A stretch of 64,000 nucleotides of DNA from Hyphomicrobiales bacterium. GTDB taxonomy: Bacteria; Pseudomonadota; Alphaproteobacteria; Rhizobiales; Rhizobiaceae. The position numbers were made by a program, and so were the translations under genes. The DNA lies in NCBI GenBank assembly GCA_002400845.2, contig NVRK02000007.1:1-64000 (forward strand). The letters are read 5' to 3'. This document shows, piece after piece, positions 52,792 to 63,092 of the stretch (positions are counted from its first letter, which is position 1; each line of letters begins with the position of its first letter). Under the pieces are notes generated by a model, which saw nothing but the letters and a program-made list of their open reading frames with translations, was not told the DNA's origin and made no database searches.

Positions 52792-54081
52792 ATGACTAAG
52801 AAAGCAAACCCACACTTAACAGCATTGGCTGCTATAAGTATGATTACTGTATCTGCCACAATGGCAATGGCTGCAGATACTATAAAAATTGGTGTACTAC
52901 ACTCATTATCAGGAACGATGGCGATTTCTGAAACGACACTTAAAGACACAGTAGAACTACTTATAGATCAACAAAATGCAAAAGGCGGTTTACTCGGCAA
53001 GCAATTAGAAGCAGTTGTCGTTGATCCAGCTTCTGACTGGCCACTATTCGCTGAAAAAGCCCGCGAACTTCTGACAGTATCAAAAGTTGATGTGATCTTC
53101 GGATCATGGACGAGTGTGAGTCGTAAATCTGCACTTCCAGTTCTTGAAGAACTGAATGGTTTAATGTTCTACCCGGTTCAATACGAAGGTGAAGAATCTT
53201 CTAAAAACGTTTTCTACACTGGCGCAGCGCCAAATCAACAAGCCATACCTGCAACTGATTATTTTTTAGAAGAATTAGGCGTAGAGAAATTTGCTCTTCT
53301 TGGAACAGATTATGTTTATCCACGTACGACAAACAAAATCCTTGAGCAGTACCTAAAAGATAAAGGTATTGACGCGAGCGATATTTTTGTAAACTACACA
53401 CCATTTGGTCATTCAGATTGGTCAAAAATTGTTGCAGATGTTGTTGCCTTGGGAGCAGATGGCAAAAAGGTTGGCGTTATTTCAACAATCAATGGTGATG
53501 CAAACATTGGTTTTTACAAAGAACTAGCAGCAGCTGGAATTTCTGCGGATGACATTCCTGTTATTGCATTTTCTGTTGGTGAAGAAGAGCTTTCTGGTTT
53601 AGACACATCAAACCTAGTTGGACACCTTGCCGCTTGGAATTATTTCCAATCAGCAGAATCTCCTGCAAATGCTAAATTCATCAAAACTTGGAAAGCACGT
53701 ATGGGCGATAAGCGCGTAACGAACGATCCAATGGAAGCGCATTACATTGGCTTCAATATGTGGGTAAATGCTGTGACAGCAGCTGGCACAACGGATGTGG
53801 ATAAAGTTCGTACCGCAATGTACGGCCAAAAATTCCCAAACCTTACTGGCGGCACAGCAGAAATGCTAACCAACCACCACCTTTCAAAACCTGTTCTAAT
53901 TGGCGAAATCCAAGCAGATGGTCAATTTGATATTATCAGCCAAACTGAGCCAGTAAATGGTGATGCTTGGACTGACTTCTTAGCCGAATCTAAAGTGCTG
54001 AAGTCAGATTGGAAAGATCTGAAATGTGGTATGTACAACACAGAAACTAAATCTTGTGTGCAAATCAAATCTAACTACTAG
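52792..54081 (+). CDS. urtA: Urea ABC transporter substrate-binding protein
   Basis: TIKIGVLHSLSGTMAISETTLKDTVELLIDQQNAKGGLLGKQLEAVVVDPASDWPLFAEKARELL; followed by urtBCDE. Confidence 0.95.
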   Translation: MTKKANPHLTALAAISMITVSATMAMAADTIKIGVLHSLSGTMAISETTLKDTVELLIDQQNAKGGLLGKQLEAVVVDPASDWPLFAEKARELLTVSKVDVIFGSWTSVSRKSALPVLEELNGLMFYPVQYEGEESSKNVFYTGAAPNQQAIPATDYFLEELGVEKFALLGTDYVYPRTTNKILEQYLKDKGIDASDIFVNYTPFGHSDWSKIVADVVALGADGKKVGVISTINGDANIGFYKELAAAGISADDIPVIAFSVGEEELSGLDTSNLVGHLAAWNYFQSAESPANAKFIKTWKARMGDKRVTNDPMEAHYIGFNMWVNAVTAAGTTDVDKVRTAMYGQKFPNLTGGTAEMLTNHHLSKPVLIGEIQADGQFDIISQTEPVNGDAWTDFLAESKVLKSDWKDLKCGMYNTETKSCVQIKSNY

Positions 54082-54112
54082 ATTTAAACTAGTATTTCTT
54101 AGATACTAAAAG

Positions 54113-54137
54113 TGGGGCGTCTTTTGCGGACGCCCCA
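54113..54137 (+). terminator. Strong hairpin between urtA and urtB
   Basis: TGGGGCGTC-TTTTGCG-GACGCCCCA followed by TTTAT. Confidence 0.65.
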
Positions 54138-54168
54138 TTTATATGTCCCACTTTTACAAGATAGTTAT

Positions 54169-56118
54169 ATGATCCGTACATTTTTATTTCTTGTAGTCTA
54201 TTTTGTTTCTGTACTTTCTGTTTCAGCACAACAAAATGATCTTCAATCTATACTCAATCAAAATAGCAAAGCTGTAGAGCGCGCTTCAAGAAAAACGCTC
54301 CAACCAGTGTTAAAATCATTAATCGATAGCAAGTTAAAAGAAGTGCCTATTTTTCTAGAAAAGTGGCGCGCTAAAAAGGTATGGATACGAAAGTCCGATA
54401 AACAGTTTTTTTATATCAATAATAAAAACAGCACCCCAATAAAACTTATAGACATTTCGAGTGGTGAAATTGTTGGCTTAGAACCAAAAAATAAGCTAAA
54501 ACAATTAAAGCCTAACAGTGGCGTTAGAAGTATTATTGCTTCAACACTTGTACAATTTCAATTAATCGACATTGACAAAAATCGCCGCTTAGCAGCGCTA
54601 AAAGCCATAGAACGTGATGCTAATTCAAGTCATTTAAATGCGTTACGTGCCACAATAAACAAAGAACCGTTGCCAAGTATAAAAGCCCGTATGTTACGGT
54701 TAGAGCGTCTTTTAACAATACGGTTTGATGAGAACCCAACAAAACGTATTAAGGCTATTAATGGTTTTGCTGGCGATACGAATGTAGATGTGCGAGCCGC
54801 ACTTAACCCAATATTACAAACAAAAATCGCTGTTTCTACAATTTTACCAGAAGATAAAAACATTGCTAAAATACTAAAGGTTGGAGACAGTATATCTACG
54901 CAAGTAGCATATGATATATTAGTAAAAAACAAATTAGCGCCTGCGCAAATTAGCATTCAAGAGCGTGATAAGTCACTCATTGCAAATATCAAAAATTCAG
55001 AAATCGCAGGAATTAAAACAAGCACTCTAGACAATGAACAATCTCGAATTATCGCGTATCAAACCCTTGTTAAAATTGGCGCTGTTCCAGATTTTGTTAC
55101 CAATGAACAACGTGCAAAGAGTTTGAAAGAATTTGTATTTTTCAATCAATACATTGAGACCAACAAAACAGTAACAACTGCAGCGAAAAAAACTTTAGAC
55201 ACCATTAACGCACGTGTTAAAGTATTCAGCTTTATTGATCTGGGTTTAGACGGCCTGTCATTGGCATCGATCTATTTTTTAGCCGCCATTGGGCTTGCCA
55301 TTACCTTTGGGGTTATGGGCGTTATAAATATGGCACATGGCGAATTTATAATGATTGGCGCTTATACAGGCTATGTCGTTCAACAATTTGTTCCAAATTA
55401 TACAGCATCCATTATAATTGCTTTGCCTCTGGCATTTATAGTTGCTTTCGCAGCAGGTGTTGCGCTTGAGCGCCTAGTTATACGCCACTTAATGCATCGT
55501 CCACTTGAAACTTTATTGGCAACATTTGGCATCTCAATTGCATTGCAACAATTGGCCAAAAACATATTTGGAACGCAGGCCAGACCACTAACATCACCAG
55601 ATTGGTTAGGCGGCTCTTGGGTCATCAACGATATTATTTCAATAAGTTACATTCGAGTTGCAATATTTTTTCTTGCGCTTGCATTTTTGTTTTTACTTTT
55701 ATTCATTCTTAAAAGAACGCGCCTGGGACTTGAAGTAAGAGCCGTAACACAAAACCCGCGCATGGCGTCCTCCATGGGAATTAATCCAGATAAAATAAAC
55801 ATGCTCACCTTTGGACTTGGCTCAGGCATTGCTGGCATTGCGGGAGTGGCGATTGGCTTATTTGCGCAGGTCACATCCGAACTTGGTTCGGGCTATATCG
55901 TACAAAGCTTCATGACAGTCGTTGTTGGGGGCGTTGGCAATATTTGGGGAACCTTAGCAGGTGCCAGTATGATTGGTGGACTGCAAAAAATCATCGAATG
56001 GTTCAACCCATCAAACACACTTGCTGCTCAAACTTACATGATTATTTTCATCATTATATTCATTCAATTTAAGCCTAAGGGAATTGTCGCTCTTAAAGGC
56101 CGTGCGGCAGGGGATTAA
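54169..56118 (+). CDS. urtB: Urea ABC transporter permease UrtB with N-terminal extension
   Basis: Signal MIRTFLFLVVYFVSVLSVSA; GVMGVINMAHGEFIMIGAYTGY; C-term FKPKGIVALKGRAAGD. ATG 54169 preferred over 54112. Confidence 0.93.
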   Translation: MIRTFLFLVVYFVSVLSVSAQQNDLQSILNQNSKAVERASRKTLQPVLKSLIDSKLKEVPIFLEKWRAKKVWIRKSDKQFFYINNKNSTPIKLIDISSGEIVGLEPKNKLKQLKPNSGVRSIIASTLVQFQLIDIDKNRRLAALKAIERDANSSHLNALRATINKEPLPSIKARMLRLERLLTIRFDENPTKRIKAINGFAGDTNVDVRAALNPILQTKIAVSTILPEDKNIAKILKVGDSISTQVAYDILVKNKLAPAQISIQERDKSLIANIKNSEIAGIKTSTLDNEQSRIIAYQTLVKIGAVPDFVTNEQRAKSLKEFVFFNQYIETNKTVTTAAKKTLDTINARVKVFSFIDLGLDGLSLASIYFLAAIGLAITFGVMGVINMAHGEFIMIGAYTGYVVQQFVPNYTASIIIALPLAFIVAFAAGVALERLVIRHLMHRPLETLLATFGISIALQQLAKNIFGTQARPLTSPDWLGGSWVINDIISISYIRVAIFFLALAFLFLLLFILKRTRLGLEVRAVTQNPRMASSMGINPDKINMLTFGLGSGIAGIAGVAIGLFAQVTSELGSGYIVQSFMTVVVGGVGNIWGTLAGASMIGGLQKIIEWFNPSNTLAAQTYMIIFIIIFIQFKPKGIVALKGRAAGD

Positions 56119-56131
56119 GGGGATTAATTTG

Positions 56132-57325
56132 ATGAAAACAGCATTCAAAAATAGCTTTATTTATAAAAACCCATCGGTACTTATATTTCTTTCGGCTTTA
56201 GCCATACTAACAATTGGGATGACCATTTTGTCAGAAGGCTTTGGCGTTGGATTGGTATCAACCAGCTTCATCAAAATATTAGGCAAGACACTTTGTTTTT
56301 GTTTAATTGCAATAGCAATGGATTTGGTTTGGGGATATTGCGGAATACTATCTCTTGGACATTTTGCTTTCTTTGGCCTTGGTGGTTATATGGTCGGCAT
56401 GTGGCTCATGTTTGCCAGAACAAAAGACATCGTTATTAATTCTATGGTGAACGCACCGTTGCCGCCAACACCTAATGAAATTAGGGACGCTGTAGGATCG
56501 CAAATTTTTGGTGTCGTTGGTGGTTCCGAAATTCCAATGATATGGATGTTCGCTGACAGTTTACTTATTCAATTACTATTAGTCATATTAGTACCTGGGC
56601 TTTTGGCTTTTGTATTTGGCTATTTAGCTTTTCGCTCTCGTGTGACAGGTGTTTATCTGTCAATCTTAACTCAAGCAATGACACTCGCACTTTCGCTTTA
56701 TCTATTCCAAAACGACAGTGGTTTACGAGGCAATAACGGTCTTTCTGGCCTTCAAAACATACCAGGACTAACCGAAGTCTCACAAGATATAATTTCTGTT
56801 TGGTTTTTATGGGCCTCTGCCATAGCACTTGGACTTGGGTATATTATTGCTAATTGGCTAATATCTGGAAAGTTTGGAAGTGTTGTTCGCGCCATCAGGG
56901 ATGATGAAACACGCGTGCGCTATCTTGGATATACGGTTGAAATTTACAAATTATTGGTATTCGTCATTACAGCTATTATTGCAGCAATTGCAGGTGCACT
57001 TTACTACCCACAAGCAGGCATTATTAACCCAGCAGAAATTGCGCCCATTGCTTCTATTTACTTGGCAGTTTGGGTAGCAATTGGTGGAAGAGGGCGCATT
57101 TATGGTGCAGTCATAGGGGCCGCAAGCGTAACCTTAATATCCAGTTGGTTTACCGGCGGACAAATACCTAACATTTCTCTTGGGTTCTACACAATCAAAT
57201 GGATCGATTGGTGGCTGGTAATATTGGGATTTGGCTTTGTTGCCATTACATTATACGCCCCATCTGGACTAGGTGGATTGTTTGATCGCTTAGTGCGCAA
57301 GCAAGTAAATGAGGAGAGCAAATAA
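56132..57325 (+). CDS. urtC: Urea ABC transporter permease UrtC
   Basis: DLVWGYCGILSLGHFAFFGLGGYMVGMWLM; operon. Confidence 0.93.
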   Translation: MKTAFKNSFIYKNPSVLIFLSALAILTIGMTILSEGFGVGLVSTSFIKILGKTLCFCLIAIAMDLVWGYCGILSLGHFAFFGLGGYMVGMWLMFARTKDIVINSMVNAPLPPTPNEIRDAVGSQIFGVVGGSEIPMIWMFADSLLIQLLLVILVPGLLAFVFGYLAFRSRVTGVYLSILTQAMTLALSLYLFQNDSGLRGNNGLSGLQNIPGLTEVSQDIISVWFLWASAIALGLGYIIANWLISGKFGSVVRAIRDDETRVRYLGYTVEIYKLLVFVITAIIAAIAGALYYPQAGIINPAEIAPIASIYLAVWVAIGGRGRIYGAVIGAASVTLISSWFTGGQIPNISLGFYTIKWIDWWLVILGFGFVAITLYAPSGLGGLFDRLVRKQVNEESK

Positions 57326-58071
57326 TGCAAGAAGCATCCTTATTAGAATTGGAAGGCGTATCGGTTTCATTCGATGGTTTTAAAGCGATAAACAATTTGT
57401 CATTTCAAATTGGCAGTGCTGAATTGCGTGCAATTATAGGTCCAAATGGCGCAGGCAAAACTACCATGATGGACATTATCACAGGCAAGACAAAACCAGA
57501 CAATGGCAGTGTGTTGTATGGCACACCTGCAAAAAGCCTCTTACGATTATCTGAGAGCCAAATAGCACGCATCGGCATTGGACGTAAGTTTCAACGCCCC
57601 ACTGTTTTTGAAAATCAAAGCGTGTTTGATAATTTCTTAATGGCACTCAAAAAGAGTAGATCGCCACTGGATGTATTATTTTATCGATTAGAAAATACAG
57701 ACCTTGAACGCGTTAAAGTTCTGGCAGAGGAGGTCGGCTTGCATGAACAGTTGGAACGTACTTCTGGTGAGTTATCACACGGACAAAAGCAATGGCTAGA
57801 AATTGGAATGTTACTGGCACAAGACCCAAAAGTTTTATTAGTCGATGAGCCAGCTGCTGGAATGACGCCTCAAGAGCGCATGCATACAACAAATATTTTA
57901 AAGAAGGCCGCCCAAACACGAGCAGTGGTCGTAGTGGAACATGACATGGAATTTGTACGTCGTTTAGAATGTCGTGTAACTGTTTTACATGAAGGGTCTG
58001 TGTTGGCTGAAGGAAGTATCGACCATGTTACAAATGACGAATCTGTAATCGACGTTTACTTGGGAAGATAG
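57325..58071 (+). CDS. urtD: Urea ABC transporter ATP-binding protein UrtD
   Basis: IIGPNGAGKTTMMDIITGKTKPD, SHGQKQWLEIGMLLAQDPKVLLVDEPAAGMT. Confidence 0.95.
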   Translation: MQEASLLELEGVSVSFDGFKAINNLSFQIGSAELRAIIGPNGAGKTTMMDIITGKTKPDNGSVLYGTPAKSLLRLSESQIARIGIGRKFQRPTVFENQSVFDNFLMALKKSRSPLDVLFYRLENTDLERVKVLAEEVGLHEQLERTSGELSHGQKQWLEIGMLLAQDPKVLLVDEPAAGMTPQERMHTTNILKKAAQTRAVVVVEHDMEFVRRLECRVTVLHEGSVLAEGSIDHVTNDESVIDVYLGR

Positions 58072-58072
58072 A

Positions 58073-58768
58073 ATGTTAGAAATACGCGACCTAGATCTCC
58101 ATTACGGACAATCAAAAATTCTCAATAACATCTCCCTTACAGCTCATACAGGCAAAGTTACCTGCATAATGGGAACCAATGGCGTTGGTAAAACAAGCTT
58201 ACTAAAAGCGATTTCTGGCGTTCACCCACGCAGCAATGGCGACATCATGATCGATGGTCATAATGTAGGAAAAAGTGAGCCCTTTAAACTAGCCCAAATG
58301 GGCATTGGATATGTGCCACAAGGACGTGATATTTTTCCTCTATTAACAGTTCGCGAAAACCTAGAAACTGGCTTTGCCTGTTTACCAAAAGGTGAAAAAC
58401 ACATTGATGATGAAATATTTGAACTTTTTCCGGTTCTAAAACAAATGGAAAATAGAAGAGGCGGTGACTTATCGGGCGGACAACAGCAACAATTAAGCAT
58501 CGCACGCGCTCTTATTACCAAGCCAAAAATTCTTTTGCTTGATGAACCAACTGAAGGCATTCAGCCCAATATTATTCAACAAATTGGGCGCGTCATAGAA
58601 ATATTGCGAAATAGAAACGATATGGCAATCGTACTTGTGGAACAATATTTCGACTTTGCTTACAACTTGGCTGATACATTTTATACAATGCGTAGGGGAG
58701 AGATTGAGATGAGCGGCCCTAAATCAAAATTGAGCAAATCAAAACTTCTTAAATCTGTCTCTGTGTAA
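58073..58768 (+). CDS. urtE: Urea ABC transporter ATP-binding protein UrtE
   Basis: LEIRDLDLHYGQSKILNNISL, GTNGVGKTSLLKAISG, GYVPQGRDIFPLLTVRENL, EPTEGIQP. Confidence 0.95.
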   Translation: MLEIRDLDLHYGQSKILNNISLTAHTGKVTCIMGTNGVGKTSLLKAISGVHPRSNGDIMIDGHNVGKSEPFKLAQMGIGYVPQGRDIFPLLTVRENLETGFACLPKGEKHIDDEIFELFPVLKQMENRRGGDLSGGQQQQLSIARALITKPKILLLDEPTEGIQPNIIQQIGRVIEILRNRNDMAIVLVEQYFDFAYNLADTFYTMRRGEIEMSGPKSKLSKSKLLKSVSV

Positions 58769-58838
58769 CGCTACTAATAACAGCGTTAATATATAATGAC
58801 CATTATAAATTAACGCACTGTTTTGCGTTAAATTACAG

Positions 58839-59867
58839 CTAAATATTCTCACTTGTATGAATTTGAAATGGCAACATAAAAGTTTGGTCGCGGGCTAAAC
58901 CATCTGATTTATTCGCGTTGATTAAGCTTTTGATCGTTTGTTGAGCTACCTCACGCAGTGGGTGAGAAATGACCATAGTCAATGTATTTTCAAGCAAAGC
59001 ATTTTTAGTAACCTCTGTCAGCTCATAACCTACGGCAACAAAGTCATCGGCTAACTTGGCTCTTTTCACTGCATCCAATACACCAGCCATACCACCACCA
59101 GAGATAAACAAACCCTTTAGGTCAGGATTTTCGGTCAGTACTTTTTCGGTCGCTTCATGACCAATCGCGTTGGTCTCATAAGTATAATGAGGCTCCAAAA
59201 GTGTGAAATTGTCATTATACTCCCTAAAATAGGATCGAAACCCAGTTTCATTTAATTCTTGATTGCGATATCTATGACTGCCAACCAACGCACCAATTTT
59301 CCCTGGTTCTTTACACATTTTGTGAAATGCCCAAGCAGCTGTGCGTCCAACTTTCCAATTATCCAGCCCAATAAAACCAATAGGGCAGTTGGCCACCAAC
59401 GGAGATACTAAAGCAAATACAGGAGTCTGCGTGGCTGCAACTTTTTCAATCGATTCTATTATTAGTGGGTGATGTGCAGAAGAAATTGCGAACCCATCAA
59501 AACCCACACCATGTTTTAAAATATGATCTGCAACATTATTGGGGGATAAATTGTTGATGTGATGTATATTTAGTTTAACGTTACAACCTTCAACATCATC
59601 AGCAGCCCTTTGTAATTCGGTAGCCAAATTGCGATAAAAGTGTCTATTACTTTGCATAAGCAATATTGAAAATTCAAAACTTTCTATGCTTGCAGCTATT
59701 CTGTCTTTTATGGACCCAACACCGTAAAAACCGATATCAGCCGCCGCTTGTAGCACAACTTCCATCGTACCACGTCGTACATTGTTCTTTCCACTTAACA
59801 CCCGATTAACAGTCGCGACCGATACATCTGCCTTTACTGCCAAGTCTTGAATTGTAGGTCTTGCCAC
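58839..59867 (-). CDS. LacI-family transcriptional regulator
   Basis: RPTIQDLAVKADVSVATVNRVLSGKNNVRRGTMEVVLQAAADIGF; periplasmic-binding-like effector domain; GTG start. Confidence 0.94.
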   Translation of the reverse strand: MARPTIQDLAVKADVSVATVNRVLSGKNNVRRGTMEVVLQAAADIGFYGVGSIKDRIAASIESFEFSILLMQSNRHFYRNLATELQRAADDVEGCNVKLNIHHINNLSPNNVADHILKHGVGFDGFAISSAHHPLIIESIEKVAATQTPVFALVSPLVANCPIGFIGLDNWKVGRTAAWAFHKMCKEPGKIGALVGSHRYRNQELNETGFRSYFREYNDNFTLLEPHYTYETNAIGHEATEKVLTENPDLKGLFISGGGMAGVLDAVKRAKLADDFVAVGYELTEVTKNALLENTLTMVISHPLREVAQQTIKSLINANKSDGLARDQTFMLPFQIHTSENI

Positions 59868-59896
59868 AGTTCTTACTCCTAAATAAATAGAATTAT

Positions 59897-59957
59897 TTCA
59901 TATCATTTCATATCATTACCATATCAGTTTTTGATATACAATGATACAAAATGATTT
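59897..59957. promoter_or_regulatory. Cluster of direct and inverted ATATCATT/AATGATA repeats, candidate LacI operator
   Basis: TTTCATATCATTTCATATCATTACCATATCAGTTTTTGATATACAATGATACAAAATGATT just upstream of divergent lacI-type gene. Confidence 0.45.
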
Positions 59958-60185
59958 TAGTCAAGTGACATCGTTATGTAAAGTATGTTTTATTATCAGT
60001 GCACATAAACGATTGTTACAACACGAAATTCTGCTCTATATCAAATTTTAGAGTCATGAGTTTTTAGTAAAAATCAAATGTGTGGGGTTTCCAAGTGCTC
60101 AAATAAGTAATTTTTGAGTGCTCGAAATCTTAGTACTAGTTTTTAATAGGCATCATAGTGAAGCCTAAACTCGGGAGAAGTATAG

Positions 60186-61160
60186 ATGAAATTATTCACA
60201 AATATGTTGAAAAGCACTGCAGTGGCAGCTGTGGTTATGACTGCAAGTGTTGCAACTGCACCAGCTGCTGATATCGCTGTAATTGCAGGTTCGATTGAAG
60301 ATGGTTTCTTCAACCTTATCAAAAAAGGCGTCGATGATGCGACATTAGTAGTTGAAGCAAATGGTGGTTCAGTAAATTATCTTCGAACATCTAACTACGA
60401 TAATTTTGGCCCTGACCTAGTGCAGCTAATCAATACAGCGGTTAGCCAAAATGTAGATGGCATTGCGATTCCAGTATGGGTTCCAGAATCACAGGTTCCT
60501 GCGCTTAAAGCAGCTGCTGCCAAAGGCATTAAGATAATGATCTACAACTCAGGCGCTTCAATAAGAGAAGAAGTAAGCGGCATCAACTATTTTGGTTCTG
60601 ATGAATTTGTTGCTGGTGTAGCTGGTGGTGAATATATGGCAAAAAATGGTGCTAAAAATATTATTTGTCATATCCAAAGCCCTGGAGCTGTAAACTTGGA
60701 AGCACGTTGTAAAGGTGTGAAAGAGGGCGCTGCTAAACATGGCGCTATATCAACTAACTTGCCTCTACCTGCAAACCTTGACCAAAATGTAACAGCTACT
60801 TCTGAGGCTATTAAAGCTGAATTGCTTAAAGATCCAACAATTGATGCTGTTATAACTTTGGCTGCTTGGGCTTCAGACGCAGCAGCTGTTGCGATTAAAC
60901 AAGCGGGTGGTCCAGACAAAGTTAAACTTGGTACATTCGACATGAGCCCTGCGGTTCTTGCCCGTATTAAAGATGGCACTCAGTCTATGGCAATCGATCA
61001 ACAACCATACCTTCAAGGCTTTTTAGCAACATCTATGCTTGCAGCTCACATTGATTTTGGTACAGAACTCGCAACTGATCCTGTGTTGACAGGTCCTGCG
61101 ATCATTGATGCGTCCAATATTGATACTGCACTTGCTGGTGTTAAAAAAGGCGCTCGTTAA
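60186..61160 (+). CDS. Sugar (RbsB-like) ABC transporter substrate-binding protein
   Basis: Signal peptide; IAVIAGSIEDGFFNLIKKGVDDATLVVEANGGSVNYL. Confidence 0.9.
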   Translation: MKLFTNMLKSTAVAAVVMTASVATAPAADIAVIAGSIEDGFFNLIKKGVDDATLVVEANGGSVNYLRTSNYDNFGPDLVQLINTAVSQNVDGIAIPVWVPESQVPALKAAAAKGIKIMIYNSGASIREEVSGINYFGSDEFVAGVAGGEYMAKNGAKNIICHIQSPGAVNLEARCKGVKEGAAKHGAISTNLPLPANLDQNVTATSEAIKAELLKDPTIDAVITLAAWASDAAAVAIKQAGGPDKVKLGTFDMSPAVLARIKDGTQSMAIDQQPYLQGFLATSMLAAHIDFGTELATDPVLTGPAIIDASNIDTALAGVKKGAR

Positions 61161-61185
61161 TTTCGAGTCAAAACTAAAAATAGTC

Positions 61186-61205
61186 AACCCAGTCTATGCT
61201 GGGTT
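61186..61205 (+). terminator. Hairpin between substrate-binding protein and permease genes
   Basis: AACCCAG-TCTATG-CTGGGTT. Confidence 0.5.
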
Positions 61206-61266
61206 GGCTTCTAATTATAAAATACGTACCTAATGAATATTAAGTGAATAAATTGGAGAGAGTTAA

Positions 61267-62268
61267 ATGCGTAATCTGTCAATAGGCAGCCTATTAATAA
61301 GACCCGAAGCGGGTGCTTTTTTAGGTATGGTCTTTGTTTTTGTTTTTTTTGCCGTTTTTGGCGGATCAACTTTCACGTCCTTTTCAGGCGCGGCTAGCTG
61401 GTTAAATGTTGCCGCTAATTTGGGCATCATCGCTATCCCTATTGGCTTTTTAATGATTGCTGGCGAACTTGATCTCTCCATTGGTGCAATGGTTCCTGCG
61501 GCCTCTATGTCTATGGGGATTATATCAGGTTATTACGGACTTCCAATTCTGGTCGGTGTTGGCCTTACTATGCTTTTTGCGGCAACATTTGGTTGGATTA
61601 ATGGCATCATTGTTGTTCGCACAGAAGTACCATCCTTGATTGTAACAATGGGAACACTCTTTTCTATTGCTGGCTTAACACTTTTCTTATCTATCTTTTT
61701 AACCGACACAACTGCTGTTGCATTAAATGCACCTGCATGGGCTAAAGCAGTTTTTGGTGATTTTTACTTCGGTTCTTACCAAATAATAATTCTTTGGTGG
61801 CTAGGTATGACTGCAATTTACGTCTACTTTTTACACTTTTCTCCTTGGGGCAATTGGTTGTACGCAATGGGTGGAGACAAAGTAAGCGCCAGAAATGCAG
61901 GTATTCCAACGAATAAACTGACCATTGGCATGTTCATGCTGTCGTCTCTTAGCGCAGCCTTTGTTGGGATTTGCCAAACAATTCTATTTAATTCTGCTCA
62001 AGTATCTTCAGGCATGTCATTCATCTTTAATACGATTATTTCAGTTGTAATTGGTGGCGTAATTCTTACGGGTGGATTTGGTTCTGTGATTGGCATCTTC
62101 TTCGGAACAATCACATTCGCCATGGTAAACCAAGGTATTTACTTCACAGATTTCGATCGCAACCTTTCAAGCTTAATTGTTGGTATCATGTTGTTGATTG
62201 CGGTTTTGATGAACAACACATTTAGACAAATGGCGTTAACCCATACGTCTCCAAAGAAAAAGAAGTGA
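61267..62268 (+). CDS. Sugar ABC transporter permease (RbsC-like)
   Basis: GFLMIAGELDLSIGAMVPAASMSMG, GGVILTGGFGSVIGIFFG. Confidence 0.93.
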   Translation: MRNLSIGSLLIRPEAGAFLGMVFVFVFFAVFGGSTFTSFSGAASWLNVAANLGIIAIPIGFLMIAGELDLSIGAMVPAASMSMGIISGYYGLPILVGVGLTMLFAATFGWINGIIVVRTEVPSLIVTMGTLFSIAGLTLFLSIFLTDTTAVALNAPAWAKAVFGDFYFGSYQIIILWWLGMTAIYVYFLHFSPWGNWLYAMGGDKVSARNAGIPTNKLTIGMFMLSSLSAAFVGICQTILFNSAQVSSGMSFIFNTIISVVIGGVILTGGFGSVIGIFFGTITFAMVNQGIYFTDFDRNLSSLIVGIMLLIAVLMNNTFRQMALTHTSPKKKK

Positions 62269-62278
62269 GGTGATTGCA

Positions 62279-63088
62279 ATGTCTAAGAATATTAAATCTA
62301 ATAGAAAACCCGTTCTTGAGTTACGCAACGTAAATAAATCTTTTGGTCCAATTGATGTGTTGCATGACATCTCTTTGAAAGTACACAAAGGGGAGGTGCT
62401 ATGTCTTTTAGGAGATAATGGCGCTGGTAAATCAACACTCATTAAAACGCTTTGTGGTGTTCACAAACCGACAAGCGGCACAATCCTTATGGATGGTGAA
62501 GAGGTTAATTTCCCTAACCCTAGGTCTGCGGCGGATAAAGGCATCTCAACTGTTCACCAATTTGGTGGAACATTTCCTTTAATGAGCATCGGTCGTTCTT
62601 TCTTCGTAGGGGTTGAGCCAACCAAAAACTTTGGCCCAATAAAAATATTTGATAGAAAAAAAGCCAATGAAATTGCGGTTAAAGCGGTTCAAGATTTTGG
62701 CATCACACGCATTGATGATGGTGATCGTTTGATCGGTGGTTTGTCTGGTGGTGAGCGTCAATCTCTTGCAATTGCAAGAGCGGTGCATTTTGGTGCACGT
62801 GTGCTTATTCTAGATGAGCCAACAGCAGCCCTTGGTGTCAAGCAAGCCTCACACGTATTGCGCATTGTGAATGAAGCAAAAAAACGGGGCCTTGCGGTAA
62901 TCTTTATTACACACCAAGTGATGCATGCGATGGCCGTAGGTGACCATTTCGCTGTGTTAATACGCGGTGGCATTGCCGCTGATTTCAAAAAAGGCGAAAG
63001 ATCACGCGAAGAAATCACTGATCTAATGGCTGGTGGTGAAACTATGGCGGATTTAGAAGCTGAAATTCAAGCAAGTATAGACGAATAA
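62279..63088 (+). CDS. Sugar ABC transporter ATP-binding protein (single ATPase domain)
   Basis: LLGDNGAGKSTLIKTLCGVHKPTSG, GGLSGGERQSLAIARAVHFGARVLILDEPTAALG. Confidence 0.94.
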   Translation: MSKNIKSNRKPVLELRNVNKSFGPIDVLHDISLKVHKGEVLCLLGDNGAGKSTLIKTLCGVHKPTSGTILMDGEEVNFPNPRSAADKGISTVHQFGGTFPLMSIGRSFFVGVEPTKNFGPIKIFDRKKANEIAVKAVQDFGITRIDDGDRLIGGLSGGERQSLAIARAVHFGARVLILDEPTAALGVKQASHVLRIVNEAKKRGLAVIFITHQVMHAMAVGDHFAVLIRGGIAADFKKGERSREEITDLMAGGETMADLEAEIQASIDE

Positions 63089-63092
63089 CAAC

